A stretch of 64,000 bases of DNA from Hymenobacter negativus (GCF_016056375.1 NZ_JAEDAE010000002.1:124001-188000), one strand, 5' to 3'. Shown: positions 16,851-27,822, numbered from the stretch's first letter. The notes: a model not told the origin generated them from the letters alone. Numbers and translations are program-made.

Positions 16851-18380
16851 ATGGCTGAAACCTTAGAAGCAACCACCACCGTGGTGGCCCGTCCCCAGTT
16901 CAAAAACCACTACGACAACTTCATCGGCGGCAAATGGGTGGCGCCCGTGAAGGGCCAGTACTTCGACAACCTGTCGCCCATCGACGGCAAAGTCTTCACC
17001 AAAGTGGCCCGCAGCACCAAGGAAGACATCGAGTTAGCCCTCGATGCCGCCCACGAAGCCTTCGCCACTTGGAGCAAAACCTCGGCCACCGAGCGCAGCA
17101 ACATCCTCAATAAAATTGCCAACCGCATCGAGGAAAACCTGCCTATGCTGGCGGCCGTCGAAACGGTGGAAAACGGCAAGGCCCTGCGCGAAACCACCTA
17201 TGCTGACATGCCGCTGGTTATCGACCACTTCCGCTACTTCGCCAGCGTCATCCGGGCCGAGGAGGGCAACGTGACCGAGCTGAACAGCACCACCGTGTCG
17301 ATGAACATCAACGAGCCGCTGGGCGTCATCGGCCAGATTATCCCCTGGAATTTCCCGCTGCTGATGGCCACCTGGAAGCTGGCCCCCGCGCTGGCCGCCG
17401 GTTGCACCGTGGTGATGAAGCCCGCCGAGCAAACCCCGGCCAGCATCATGGTGCTCATGGAGCTGATTCAGGACCTGGTGCCGGCCGGTGTCATCAACAT
17501 CGTGAACGGCTTCGGGCTGGAAGCGGGCAAGCCGCTGGCCTCGTCGCCGCGCATTGCCAAGGCCAGCTTCACGGGCGAGACGACCACCGGCCGCCTCATC
17601 ATGCAGTACGCCGCTGAAAACCTGATTCCCGTGACCATGGAGTTGGGCGGCAAGTCGCCGAACATCTTCTTCAAATCGGTGATGGACGCCGACGACGACT
17701 TCCTCGATAAAGCCATCGAAGGCGCCGTGATGTTTGCCCTGAACCAGGGCGAAATCTGCACCTGCCCCTCGCGCATGCTGGTGCACGAAGACATCTACGA
17801 CGAGTTCATTGCCCGCGTCATCGAGCGAGTGAAGGCCATCAAGCTGGGCAACCCGCTGGACATGGACACGATGATGGGCGCGCAGGCCTCGAACGACCAA
17901 TTCGAGAAAATCCTGAGCTACCTCGAAATCGGCAAGGCCGAAGGGGCTGAGGTGCTGGTGGGCGGCGACGCCTACACGCAGGAAGACGGCGCGCTGGCCG
18001 AGGGCTACTACATCCAGCCCACCATGTTCCGGGGCCACAACAAGATGCGCATCTTCCAGGAGGAAATTTTCGGGCCGGTGGTGTCCGTCACCACCTTCAA
18101 AACGGTGGAGGAAGCCATCGAAATTGCCAACGACACGCTCTACGGCCTCGGCGCCGGCGTGTGGACGCGCGACGCCCACGAACTGTACCAGGTGCCCCGC
18201 GCCATCGAGGCCGGCCGCGTGTGGGTGAACTGCTACCACGACTACCCCGCCGGCGCGCCCTTCGGCGGCTACAAAGCCTCCGGCTTCGGCCGCGAAAACC
18301 ACAAAATGATGCTCTCGCACTACCGCCAGAACAAGAATATGCTCATCAGCTACAGCCAGAAGCCGCTGGGCTTCTTTTAG
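16851..18380 (+). CDS. NAD(P)-dependent aldehyde dehydrogenase, AldB/ExaC type
   Basis: A 509-residue cytoplasmic aldehyde dehydrogenase. The catalytic Cys lies in [11 protein letters not shown], the exact form used by AldB/ExaC acetaldehyde dehydrogenases; the general-base Glu lies in MELGGKSPN; and the cofactor-binding region includes IPWNFPLLM and [10 protein letters not shown]. It oxidises short aldehydes such as acetaldehyde to acids. A DUF779 gene, commonly linked with this subgroup, lies two genes downstream, and an AraC regulator is divergent upstream. The start at 16851 (MAETLEA) is chosen; the 49-residue extension to 16704 would reach into the control region. Confidence 0.93.
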   Translation: MAETLEATTTVVARPQFKNHYDNFIGGKWVAPVKGQYFDNLSPIDGKVFTKVARSTKEDIELALDAAHEAFATWSKTSATERSNILNKIANRIEENLPMLAAVETVENGKALRETTYADMPLVIDHFRYFASVIRAEEGNVTELNSTTVSMNINEPLGVIGQIIPWNFPLLMATWKLAPALAAGCTVVMKPAEQTPASIMVLMELIQDLVPAGVINIVNGFGLEAGKPLASSPRIAKASFTGETTTGRLIMQYAAENLIPVTMELGGKSPNIFFKSVMDADDDFLDKAIEGAVMFALNQGEICTCPSRMLVHEDIYDEFIARVIERVKAIKLGNPLDMDTMMGAQASNDQFEKILSYLEIGKAEGAEVLVGGDAYTQEDGALAEGYYIQPTMFRGHNKMRIFQEEIFGPVVSVTTFKTVEEAIEIANDTLYGLGAGVWTRDAHELYQVPRAIEAGRVWVNCYHDYPAGAPFGGYKASGFGRENHKMMLSHYRQNKNMLISYSQKPLGFF

Positions 18381-18401
18381 GCCGTAGAAAATTGAAAAAG
18401 C

Positions 18402-18503
18402 CGTCATGCTGAGCTTGCCGAAGCAACTCTACCGCAAGAGTAAATCCAATCGAAAGGGATTAGTTGCGCGGTAGAGGTGCTTCGACTGCGCTCAGCATGA
18501 CAG
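18402..18503. repeat. Family-1 inverted repeat, diverged copy
   Basis: The left arm starts CGTCATGCTGAGCTTGCCG and the right arm ends GACTGCGCTCAGCATGAC. The arms pair with several mismatches. It lies 21 bases downstream of the aldehyde dehydrogenase stop. Confidence 0.8.
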
Positions 18504-18577
18504 TCTAATTCAAAGCCTCAACAGAGCATCCTTTCAACGGCTGGTGCGTCTTATCTAAAACCCAATGCGCCAACCTT

Positions 18578-18925
18578 ATGAAAGCTTTGCTCCTGCCTCT
18601 TGCACTGTATTGCGGCATCTCGGCCGCGCATGCCCAACTGTTGCCCGTTCCGGGAGCAAAAAACCCGGATTGGAAAGTTGAAAAGAAGGAAGCTTTGCCG
18701 GAAGCAACTCCGTTCGATGAATTGCCAAAAACCGACCGCATGCCCAATGCGGCGCAAAAGGGCATTGCTAGCATCGGCAACCGCCATTACCATTGGGACG
18801 CCGAGCGCCAACTGGCCTACCAGTGGCTGAGCCGCCCCAACTCAGGCACCGTGGCCCCCGATAAGAAAGTGGTGGTACGCGAAGACCGCACCGGCCTCAC
18901 CTATACTTTTATTCGTCGACGCTAG
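18578..18925 (+). CDS. Small exported hypothetical protein
   Basis: A 115-residue protein with a Sec signal peptide (MKALLLPLALYCGISAAHA-Q) and a short mature part with no recognised domain. It includes HYHWDAERQLAYQWLSRP and ends in TGLTYTFIRRR. It sits between the aldehyde dehydrogenase and DUF779 genes on the same strand, though a family-1 repeat separates it from the former. No function can be proposed. Confidence 0.6.
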   Translation: MKALLLPLALYCGISAAHAQLLPVPGAKNPDWKVEKKEALPEATPFDELPKTDRMPNAAQKGIASIGNRHYHWDAERQLAYQWLSRPNSGTVAPDKKVVVREDRTGLTYTFIRRR

Positions 18926-18949
18926 CCGGCACTATTCCTTTACCAACCC

Positions 18950-19348
18950 ATGCCCACGCCCCGCGTCCTCGTCACCCAAGCCGCCGAAGCCACCATCGAC
19001 CTGCTCCGCGACGAGCACGGCCCGCTCATGTTTCACCAGAGCGGCGGGTGCTGCGACGGCTCCTCGCCCATGTGCTTCGCCAAGGGCGAGTTTCGGGTGG
19101 GTGCGAACGATGTGTGGCTGGGCCGCATCCACGGCTGCGACTTTTTCATGAGCGCCAGCCAGTTCGAATACTGGAAACATACCCAGCTGACCGTGGATGT
19201 GGTGAAGGGCCGCGGCGCCAGCTTCTCGCTGGAAATCCCGCTGGGCGTGCGGTTCTTAATTCGCTCGCGGCTGTTCACGGAGGACGAGGAAAAGGACATG
19301 GCGCCGGTGTACGCCGGCGATGAGTACCCCGACATGCAGCCGGCTTAA
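18950..19348 (+). CDS. DUF779 protein, aldehyde dehydrogenase-associated
   Basis: A 132-residue cytoplasmic protein of the DUF779 family, with the invariant QSGGCCDGSSPMCF cysteine motif, then VWLGRIHGCDFFMSASQFEYWKHTQL and a SLEIPLGVRFLIRSRLF end. In many bacteria this gene lies beside AldB/ExaC-type acetaldehyde dehydrogenases, as here. The cysteines suggest metal binding or redox, but the biochemical role is not known to me. Its TAA overlaps the stop codon of the convergent WD40 gene (shared TTAA at 19345-19348). Confidence 0.88.
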   Translation: MPTPRVLVTQAAEATIDLLRDEHGPLMFHQSGGCCDGSSPMCFAKGEFRVGANDVWLGRIHGCDFFMSASQFEYWKHTQLTVDVVKGRGASFSLEIPLGVRFLIRSRLFTEDEEKDMAPVYAGDEYPDMQPA

Positions 19349-20418
19349 GGCCGCAGCTGCCACAGGTCCACGGTAGCATCGGAGCTGGCGCTGGCCAGCC
19401 ACCGGCCGTTGGGGCTGTAGGCTACGTCGTAAGCGTCGTCGGCGTGCTGGGCGAAGGTGTGCAACAGGCTGCCCGTGGCCACGTCCCAAATGCGCACCGT
19501 CACACGTTTGCCGGTGGCACTGATGCCCAAAAAGTGCTGGAAAATCTCGCCCACGGCAGTTTGGTCGCGGTAGGCGGCGGCCAGCTGGCGGTTGTCGGGG
19601 CTAAATTCAAGCGAATAAACGCACTCCCCATCGCCGCGAAAGGTGCGCAGTACCTGCCCGGTGCGCAGGTCCCAGAGCCGAATGGTTTTGTCGTCGCTGG
19701 CACTAGCCAGGTGCTGGCCATCGGCGCTGAAATCAATGTTCAGCACGGCCTCGGTGTGGCCCGTCAGGGTGCGCAGCAGCCGGCCCGTGGCCACGTCCCA
19801 CAGCCGAACATCATTGTCGAAGCTGCCGCTGGCCAACTGGCGGCCATCGGGGCTGAATTTGACGCCCCACACGTTGAGCCGGTGGCCTGGGAAGCTGCGC
19901 ATCAACGCGCCGGAATCCAGGTTCCACAGTTTCACGAGCTTGTCTTCGCCCGCGCTGGCCAGGGTTTTCCCATCCGGACTAAACGTGACGGCCCAAACGG
20001 TGCCATCGTGACCCGGCAAAGTCTTCACCAGCTGCCCATCGGCCACGCGCCACAGCCGGATGAGCTGGTCGTAGCCGGCACTGGCCAGGGTGCGGCCGTC
20101 GGGGCTGAATTCAATGGTTGTCACGCCAACGGGGTGCTTCAGCACCTGCCGCACCCGGCCCTGCTTATCCCAGAGCAGCACCGTACTGTCGATGCTGGCG
20201 CTGGCCAAGAGGCTACCGTCCGGGCTGAACTTAACTTCCCACACGTGGGCCTTATGGCCCCGGAATTCGGTGTGTAAGCGTGCCAGGCCCAGGGGCTGCT
20301 GCGCTACCCGGTGGCCCCACCGCACGTAGGCAAATGCCCCCGCAACAAACAGAAGCAGAATAAAAAGCGCGCTAATAATGCGCCTGAAGGCGCCAGGTTT
20401 TCTAAAAAAGGTGGGCAT
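19345..20418 (-). CDS. Membrane-anchored seven-bladed WD40 propeller protein
   Basis: A 357-residue protein with an N-terminal transmembrane anchor (about residues 13-32, IISALFILLLFVAGAFAYV), then seven WD40 repeats forming one complete beta-propeller. Each repeat has the GH...FSPDG..LASAS.D..(V/I)(R/K)LW pattern. Blade 6 carries an insertion of about 20 residues (AVGEIFQHFLGISATGKR) between its strands. It probably displays a protein-interaction platform on the periplasmic face. No partner gene is evident nearby; the convergent DUF779 gene overlaps only by stop codons. Confidence 0.88.
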   Translation of the reverse strand: MPTFFRKPGAFRRIISALFILLLFVAGAFAYVRWGHRVAQQPLGLARLHTEFRGHKAHVWEVKFSPDGSLLASASIDSTVLLWDKQGRVRQVLKHPVGVTTIEFSPDGRTLASAGYDQLIRLWRVADGQLVKTLPGHDGTVWAVTFSPDGKTLASAGEDKLVKLWNLDSGALMRSFPGHRLNVWGVKFSPDGRQLASGSFDNDVRLWDVATGRLLRTLTGHTEAVLNIDFSADGQHLASASDDKTIRLWDLRTGQVLRTFRGDGECVYSLEFSPDNRQLAAAYRDQTAVGEIFQHFLGISATGKRVTVRIWDVATGSLLHTFAQHADDAYDVAYSPNGRWLASASSDATVDLWQLRP

Positions 20419-20516
20419 AAAAACTTAGGTTTTTGCAGAAAGAAAAAGGAGGGAGTATGCAGCGCCGACAACTTCCAAAGGAGTTTTGGAAGGACAGAAC
20501 GGTACAAGAAGCCAAC

Positions 20517-20548
20517 AAAAAGCCCGGCTCCGAAGGGCCGGGCTTTTT
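20517..20548 (-). terminator. Intrinsic terminator after S9 peptidase
   Basis: AAAAAGCCCGG (20517-20527) pairs perfectly with CCGGGCTTTTT (20538-20548) around a 10-base loop. It has a U run in either direction and lies 20 bases past the peptidase stop on the minus strand. Confidence 0.8.
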
Positions 20549-20567
20549 ATTGAATGTTGGATAAGAG

Positions 20568-22613
<2,046 letters not shown>

Positions 22614-22654
22614 AATAAAAAGCAGAAAAAGGTGGATGTTGGCGCCAAAGTAAT

Positions 22655-22687
22655 AAAAAAAGCCCCGACCACGAAAGCAGCCGGGGC
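22655..22687 (-). terminator. Intrinsic terminator after MaoC-like gene
   Basis: On the minus strand, GCCCCG pairs with CGGGGC around a 14-base loop and is followed by seven T. It lies 44 bases past the stop of the MaoC-like gene. Confidence 0.75.
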
Positions 22688-22730
22688 AAGTGGGCGACAT
22701 TCGGTAGAAAGCCGCCAAAAACAAGGAAAG

Positions 22731-23201
22731 CTACTGCTCTTGAAAATGATATAGGAACGTCACCACACCCGCGTAGGCCGGCTTTTTCTGACCTTCAATT
22801 TCCAGCGTGACTTCGATGCGGGTTTTGGCGATGCCGCGCAGGTTGGTCACCGATAGCATTTTGGCGCGCAGGCGCACGGCGCTATTCACGGTCACGGCCT
22901 GGTTGAAGCGCAGGTTTTCGATTTCGTAGTTCACCTGCATTTTCAGATTCTCGATGGTCACAATCTGCTGCCAGAGGTAGGGCAGCAGCGCCACTGTGAG
23001 GTAGCCGTGGGCAATGGTGGCCTTGAACGGCGACTCGGTTTCGGCTCGCGCGGCGTCGGTATGAATCCACTGAAAATCGAGCGTAGCGGCCGCAAACTGG
23101 TCAATTTGGGCCTGTGTGATGGTGTGGTAGCCAGACACGCCCAGCTCCTGGCCGGTGTGCGCTTCGAGTTCGGCAAGGCTGCCAATGGTGAGAGTGGACA
23201 T
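22731..23201 (-). CDS. MaoC-like (R)-specific enoyl-CoA hydratase/dehydratase
   Basis: A 156-residue hot-dog-fold enzyme of the MaoC/PhaJ type. The hydratase-2 signature is present as FAAATLDFQWIHTD, providing the catalytic Asp and His, with FKATIAHGYLTVALLP downstream. Such enzymes hydrate trans-2-enoyl-CoA to (R)-3-hydroxyacyl-CoA or act on related thioesters. The start at 23201 (MSTLTIGSL) removes a 58-residue extension that runs into the adjacent gene. No fatty-acid or polyhydroxyalkanoate genes are adjacent, so the pathway is open. Confidence 0.88.
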   Translation of the reverse strand: MSTLTIGSLAELEAHTGQELGVSGYHTITQAQIDQFAAATLDFQWIHTDAARAETESPFKATIAHGYLTVALLPYLWQQIVTIENLKMQVNYEIENLRFNQAVTVNSAVRLRAKMLSVTNLRGIAKTRIEVTLEIEGQKKPAYAGVVTFLYHFQEQ

Positions 23202-23271
23202 AAAAAAGTGGCGTATGAATGCGGGATTAAGGGCCGCAAACATACGCCACCAACTATACCGGGCAATTCTG

Positions 23272-24033
23272 CTAGCTGCGGCTACCAAACACGCGGCGCA
23301 ACAGCTCGGTGGTGCGGGCCACCGGGTTTTCGCGGATGTTGGCTTCCTCCTGGGCGATGAGCGTGAACAGGCCATCCACGGCCTTGCTGGTGGCGTACTG
23401 GTTCAGGTCGGGCTGCACTTTCTGCACCAGGGGCAGCGTATTGTAGGTGGTGGCCAGCTGGGTGTAGTAGCGCGTGGCGCCCACTTGGTCGAGGCTTTTC
23501 TGCATGATGGGCGAGAAGGCTGTCACCAGTTGCGTGGAAGTAGTGCGCTTCAGAAACTGCGTGGCGGCATCTTTCTGGCCGGTCAGGATGTTCCACACGT
23601 CCGAAAACGTGAGGCTTTTGATGGCCGAGATGAAAATGGGCTTGGCGCTGCGGGCCGCGTCTTCCGCGCCCCGGTTCAGGCTCAGCTCAAACTTATCGAC
23701 CTGGCTGCCCAGGCCGATGCTGCGCAGGGTAGTGGCTACGCGCTGGGCATCGGGCGGGAAGGGGATGCGGATGAGGCGGTTGAGGTAGAAGCCGTCGGTC
23801 TGCGAAGCTTGGTCGGCCCCTTTGCCGATGCCTTGCAGCAAGGCTTCCTTGAGGCCGTTGGCCGCATCGGTGCTGCTGAGGCCCCCAATGCCGCTGCTGG
23901 ATGTGTTGCCCGAGGTGCGGGTGCCGGCCTGCTTAACAAGAATGTCCTTCAGGTCGGACAGGCGAAACTGAGCCGAGGCGTTGAAGGAAGTCAGCGACAA
24001 CAACAGTAGGGCAACGAAAGAGTAGGTTTTCAT
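23272..24033 (-). CDS. Exported DUF4197 protein
   Basis: A 253-residue secreted or periplasmic protein with a signal peptide (TYSFVALLLLSLTSFNASA-Q). The mature part is DUF4197, helical, with ANGLKEALLQGIGKGADQ, IPFPPDAQRVATTLRSIGLGSQVDKFELSLNRGAEDAA and the KAVDGLFTLIAQEEANIRENPVART end that is strongly conserved in the family. The function of DUF4197 is unknown to me. The start at 24033 is the ATG that directly precedes the signal peptide. Confidence 0.87.
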   Translation of the reverse strand: MKTYSFVALLLLSLTSFNASAQFRLSDLKDILVKQAGTRTSGNTSSSGIGGLSSTDAANGLKEALLQGIGKGADQASQTDGFYLNRLIRIPFPPDAQRVATTLRSIGLGSQVDKFELSLNRGAEDAARSAKPIFISAIKSLTFSDVWNILTGQKDAATQFLKRTTSTQLVTAFSPIMQKSLDQVGATRYYTQLATTYNTLPLVQKVQPDLNQYATSKAVDGLFTLIAQEEANIRENPVARTTELLRRVFGSRS

Positions 24034-24108
24034 GGCGTAAGAGAATCCGGTGGAATGAGCCGGCACCTGGCGTTATGCAAGGGGCGTGCCGAGGTGGGTT
24101 AAGGGTGG

Positions 24109-24206
24109 AAAACGCCTGTCATCCTGAGCGCAGCGAAGGACCTTAGCACGTTGGGCGATTCTGACGTGCTAAGGTCCTTCGCTGCGCTCAGGATGACAGG
24201 CGTTTT
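24109..24206. repeat. Family-1 long inverted repeat (perfect 42-bp arms), probable terminator of the SDR gene
   Basis: The left arm (24109-24150) and right arm (24165-24206) are perfect reverse complements over 42 bases with a 14-base loop, the longest hairpin seen in the window. The outer ends are AAAACGCC and GGCGTTTT. On the minus strand the T run follows the hairpin 17 bases beyond the SDR stop, so it could terminate that gene. Confidence 0.9.
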
Positions 24207-24222
24207 TTACTTCCTAACTGAA

Positions 24223-24966
24223 TTACAGCCTATCCAGCCGGCCGCCATCTACGCGCACTTCGGCTCCTTGCACAAAAGCGGCATCATCGGAAGCGAGGTA
24301 GGCGATGATGGCGGCCACATCCTCGGGCTTGCCCACGTCGGCTTTGTCAATGATTTCGACGCCGGATTTTACGTTCGGATTGTCCCAGAGCATGGGCGTG
24401 TCAATGGCCCCCGGCAGGATGACATTGGTGCGGATGCCCTTGGGCTTGCCTTCGAGCGACGACGAGCGGGTGAGGGACAGCATGGCGGCCTTCGCCGCCG
24501 CGTAGGGCGCTACCAGCGGGCTGGTTTCGATGGCGTGAATGCTGGCCACGTTCACGATGCTGCCGCCCGGCTTCATGTACAGAAAAGCCTGCTTGGTGAA
24601 GTAGAACGCGCCCAGCAAGTCCACATTCAGAATGCGCAGCCAGTCGTCGCCGGTCAGCTCTTCCAGGGGCTTGAATTGCATGAGGCCGGCGTTGTTCACC
24701 ACCGCATCGAGGCGACCGAACTGGGCCAGCGTGGCGGCCACGGTGGCTTCTACCTGGGCCTCCACGGCCACGTTGCAGAGGCTGGCCAGCACGTCGGGCG
24801 CGCCGGCGGCTTTCACTTCGGGCACGGCGGCGTCGAGGTTGGCCTGGTTGTAATCGGCCAGCACCACGCGGGCTCCTTCGGAGGCAAAACGCTTGGCGGC
24901 GGCCAGGCCGATGCCGCTGGCACCGCCGGTAATGAGCACGACTTTATCCTGGAAGCGAGGGGACAT
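24223..24966 (-). CDS. Classical SDR oxidoreductase (glucose/galactose 1-dehydrogenase-like)
   Basis: A 247-residue NAD(P)-dependent short-chain dehydrogenase with the nucleotide motif TGGASGIG, NNAG at residues 92-95, a catalytic Ser in VNVASIHA and YAAAK. The C-terminal FVQGAEVRVDGG ending is typical of glucose 1-dehydrogenase-like and 3-oxoacyl-ACP-reductase-like SDRs. The acidic D38 after the second strand (VVLADYN) favours NAD+. It lies 3 kb from the galactonate genes on the opposite strand and could supply the aldose-to-lactone step, but that is inference. Long and short family-1 repeats flank it. Confidence 0.88.
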   Translation of the reverse strand: MSPRFQDKVVLITGGASGIGLAAAKRFASEGARVVLADYNQANLDAAVPEVKAAGAPDVLASLCNVAVEAQVEATVAATLAQFGRLDAVVNNAGLMQFKPLEELTGDDWLRILNVDLLGAFYFTKQAFLYMKPGGSIVNVASIHAIETSPLVAPYAAAKAAMLSLTRSSSLEGKPKGIRTNVILPGAIDTPMLWDNPNVKSGVEIIDKADVGKPEDVAAIIAYLASDDAAFVQGAEVRVDGGRLDRL

Positions 24967-24997
24967 GGGAGGAGAGTTGGGGTTAATTGAAATAGGC

Positions 24998-25044
24998 TGT
25001 CATCCTAGGCATTCTGCTTGATTCGCAGAATGCTCAGGATGACA
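24998..25044. repeat. Family-1 palindrome, short form
   Basis: TGTCATCCT and GCATTCTGC on the left are mirrored by GCAGAATGC and AGGATGACA on the right around a 7-base loop, with two unpaired bases between stems. It lies between the SDR start and the stop of the GH1-like gene. Confidence 0.7.
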
Positions 25045-25052
25045 AATTCAAG

Positions 25053-26372
25053 CTACGCCGCGTCCACGTTCGTGGCATTGGCCTGGTCGGTGGATTTATC
25101 GGCGCTGGCGGCTTTCACGTCGGCTTTTTGCTCTTTGGCCCAGGCTTCGTTGCTTTCCTGGGGCATCACGATGGGCACTTGCAGGCACACGCTTTGGGCG
25201 GGCAGCACCTGGCTCCAGTCGGCGATGAGCTGCTTGTAGGCCTCGCCCACGGGGCGGATGTTGCGGTCAAGGTCGTACAGGCCCACGGGGTTCATGCGGC
25301 CGTTGTTTTCGCGCAGGGCGGTGTCCCAGTCCACCTGGTCGGTGAGGGAGTACCAGGTGAAGCCCACCATGGGCACGCCGTCGTTGCGCACGCGCAGCAC
25401 GTTGGCCCACTCTTTCCAGAGCCAGTTCACGGCCTCGTCGCCGTTCTGGCCCTGCCAGATGTTGGTTTCGGTGTGCATCACGGGCAGGCGGTAGCGGTCG
25501 TGGTACTGCGTGGTGATGACGTGGTAGCCGAAAATCTCGCCCGAGGCGCGGGTGCTGCCGTCGGCCGACACGCGGTGCTCGTTGGTGTAGTAGTAGTCGT
25601 TGCCCATGATGCAGTGCCGCTTCATCTTGGTTTTCAGGAAGAAGTGGTACTCGTCGCGGGTCATGCCGTTGTCCATCAGGAATTCGTACATGCTGGAATT
25701 CACGCGGCGGCCGTAGTTCAAATCCAGCGACAGAAACCGCTCAGAGTTCATGGTTTCGGCCGGGCCGATGGCGGCCGGGTTTTCGGCGTGGAAGTATTCC
25801 GACGACTCGCTCTGGATGAACACCGCGTCGGGCCGCACTTCCAGAATGGCGGCCATGGCCAGCACGTTGGCCTTCACGATGTACTTAAGGGCCGTCACGA
25901 AGGCCTGGTCGGAGCTCAACTGCTCGTTCCACCAGCCGTAGCGGGCCGAAAACTGCGCGCAGATGTACATCTCGTTCACCGGCGTGTAGAGCTGCACCCA
26001 CGGAAACCGCTGGGCAAACGCCTTGGCGTACTGCGCAAACAGCTCCGGAAAATCGGGGTTCTGGAAGTTGCCAATCCAGTCGGGCACGCCGAAGTGGCAC
26101 AGGTCGACAATGGGCGCGATGTTGCGCCGCAACAGGTCCTGAAACGTCACGTCGGCAAAGCTCCAATCATACTTGCCCGGCCCCAAAAACGTGGTGTGGA
26201 TGGGCGGCCCGTAGCGCAGGAACTTGATGCCCAACTCATCCACAAGGTCGAAATCCTTCTGCCAGAGCTTGTAGTGGTTGCATTTCTCCAGCTCGTCCAC
26301 GCGGTGCTTGCCGTTCTGGATGGTGGGGTTGCTGTTTTCGATGCCGGTAGCGAAGAGGAACTGAGGACCCAT
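25053..26372 (-). CDS. Glycoside hydrolase family 1-like enzyme
   Basis: A 439-residue (beta/alpha)8 glycosidase-like protein. Numbered from the ATG at 26372, the acid/base candidate is E134 in TPVNEMY (the GH1 TxNEP position) and the nucleophile candidate is E302 in MHTETN (the I/VTENG position). KFLRYGPPIHTTFLGPGKYDW fits the early GH1 strand. The motifs diverge from classical beta-glucosidases, so the substrate is uncertain. An alternative ATG at 26471 would add 33 residues and place the start 14 bases after gpmA. No signal peptide is seen. The C-terminal 40 residues are low-complexity and Ala/Lys/Asp-rich. Confidence 0.82.
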   Translation of the reverse strand: MGPQFLFATGIENSNPTIQNGKHRVDELEKCNHYKLWQKDFDLVDELGIKFLRYGPPIHTTFLGPGKYDWSFADVTFQDLLRRNIAPIVDLCHFGVPDWIGNFQNPDFPELFAQYAKAFAQRFPWVQLYTPVNEMYICAQFSARYGWWNEQLSSDQAFVTALKYIVKANVLAMAAILEVRPDAVFIQSESSEYFHAENPAAIGPAETMNSERFLSLDLNYGRRVNSSMYEFLMDNGMTRDEYHFFLKTKMKRHCIMGNDYYYTNEHRVSADGSTRASGEIFGYHVITTQYHDRYRLPVMHTETNIWQGQNGDEAVNWLWKEWANVLRVRNDGVPMVGFTWYSLTDQVDWDTALRENNGRMNPVGLYDLDRNIRPVGEAYKQLIADWSQVLPAQSVCLQVPIVMPQESNEAWAKEQKADVKAASADKSTDQANATNVDAA

Positions 26373-26485
26373 GAGTGCGGGAAAGCTGATGCCAAGCGGC
26401 CGGGCGAGTAACCTGGCCTGTATCCATCCGCTTACTCCTTTCGCCGGGTTCACGTTACGTTCATGTGGCACCGGGGCCGGCGTGG

Positions 26486-27091
26486 CTATAGCGTGCGCAG
26501 CTCCAGAATCTTCAGCTGCGCATCGAAATGATAAACGCAGACGCCACCCGTCACGATTTCCAGCCCCTCCACCTGCTCCGGCGTAAGGCGCTCCAGGTAC
26601 ATGCGCAGCGCCCGCAGCGTGTTACCGTGCGCCACGATGAGGATATCCTGCCCGGCGCGCAGCTTGGGCGCAATTTCGGCCTCGAAGAATGTCACCACCC
26701 GCGCCTGCGTCTGTTGCAGGCTTTCGCCGCCGGGCGGGGGCACAGCGTAGCTGCGTCGCCAGATATCAACCTGCGCCTGGCCGTATTTCAGGGCGGTCTC
26801 GGCCTTGTTGAGGCCTTGCAGGTCGCCGTACATCCGCTCGCGCAGGGCCGCCACGTGGTGCACCGGGATGGTGGCCCAGGCCGGCCGCGATACGATGATA
26901 TCAAGCGTGCGCTCGGCCCGAATTAGGTCGGAGCTGTAGGCGGCGTCGAAGTGGTAGCCGCGCAGCTTTTCGGCCACGGTGTGCGCTTCTTCCTCGCCTT
27001 TGGGGCTGAGGGAAACGTCGAGCCAGCCGGTAAAAATATTGGCCAGGTTGGAGGTTGATTCGCCGTGCCGGACGAGCACTAGGTTGGCCAT
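26486..27091 (-). CDS. gpmA: 2,3-bisphosphoglycerate-dependent phosphoglycerate mutase
   Basis: A 201-residue histidine phosphatase-superfamily enzyme. The phosphorylated His is H9 in LVRHGES, followed by NIFTGWLDVSLSPKG, LRERMYGDLQGLNK with the catalytic Glu, and the second His in VAHGNTLRAL. All are diagnostic of dPGM (glycolysis, 3-PG to 2-PG). At 201 residues it is shorter than the 230-250 usual for the family and lacks the longer C-terminal tail, which is common in Bacteroidota. The GH1-like gene follows directly on the same strand. Confidence 0.93.
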   Translation of the reverse strand: MANLVLVRHGESTSNLANIFTGWLDVSLSPKGEEEAHTVAEKLRGYHFDAAYSSDLIRAERTLDIIVSRPAWATIPVHHVAALRERMYGDLQGLNKAETALKYGQAQVDIWRRSYAVPPPGGESLQQTQARVVTFFEAEIAPKLRAGQDILIVAHGNTLRALRMYLERLTPEQVEGLEIVTGGVCVYHFDAQLKILELRTL

Positions 27092-27192
27092 AAGGTTGAT
27101 TTAAAACGCGAGAGGCCACCTGGCCTAACCTGCCCGGGCGGTTCTACGTTGCCAGCAAGCTGCAATGATGCGGCCGCCCGCCTGAAGCTCCC

Positions 27193-27822
27193 ATGAACCC
27201 GCTCGCTCACATTCTCGAACACAAAGTAGTCGCCATTGTGCGCGGGGCCGACCCCAAAAGCCTGCTGCGCATTGCCCAGGCCCTGCACGCCGGCGGCGTC
27301 CGGATGATGGAGGTGACGCTGAACTCGCCCGGCGCGCTGGCTTCCATCGAAGAGATTTCCGGGGCGATGGAAGGCAAGCTACTGGTGGGCGCCGGCACCG
27401 TGCTCGACCCCGAAACGGCCCGCGCCGCCCTGCTGGCCGGGGCCAGGTACATTATTTCGCCCACGCTCAACAAGAAAACCATTCGCATGACCAAGCGCTA
27501 CGGGGCCGTCAGCATCCCCGGAGCCTACACTGCTACGGAGATTCTGAAGGCCTATGAGTTCGGCGGCGACATCATCAAGGTATTCCCGGCAGGCGGTAGC
27601 GGGGCCAGCTATTTCAAGGACATTGCCGGGCCGCTGCCGTTCATTCCACTTATGCCCACGGGCGGCGTTTCGCTGGATAATATCAAAGGTTTTGCTGATG
27701 CCGGGGCAAAGGCTTTCGGCCTCGGCAGTGCGCTGGTGGATACCAAGCAGGCCGTGACAGACGAGTACCTGGCGCAGCTTACGGAGAAGGCGCGGGCATT
27801 TGTGGCGGCGGTGGTGGGGTAG
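27193..27822 (+). CDS. eda: KDPG/KDPGal aldolase
   Basis: A 209-residue class I aldolase. The Schiff-base lysine is K129 in IIKVFPAGG, with the active-site R in AIVRG, E40 in MEVTLNSP, GAGTV and MPTGGV, all typical of Eda/DgoA. It splits 2-keto-3-deoxy-6-phosphogluconate or -galactonate into pyruvate and glyceraldehyde 3-phosphate. Because the next genes encode galactonate dehydratase and KDGal kinase, the galactonate form (DgoA role) is the likelier substrate here. A paired REP hairpin separates it from dgoD. Confidence 0.92.
   Translation: MNPLAHILEHKVVAIVRGADPKSLLRIAQALHAGGVRMMEVTLNSPGALASIEEISGAMEGKLLVGAGTVLDPETARAALLAGARYIISPTLNKKTIRMTKRYGAVSIPGAYTATEILKAYEFGGDIIKVFPAGGSGASYFKDIAGPLPFIPLMPTGGVSLDNIKGFADAGAKAFGLGSALVDTKQAVTDEYLAQLTEKARAFVAAVVG

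Noticed and set aside
17034..18407. 457-aa minus-strand ORF opposite the aldehyde dehydrogenase
   Set aside because: Antisense shadow of a gene with all ALDH motifs; its composition is typical of reversed high-GC codons.
26236..26427. 63-aa minus-strand ORF with AAAGGAG just before its ATG, near the start of the GH1-like gene
   Set aside because: The ATG is out of frame with the GH1-like protein and the product has no recognisable feature. The Shine-Dalgarno-like match is probably chance.
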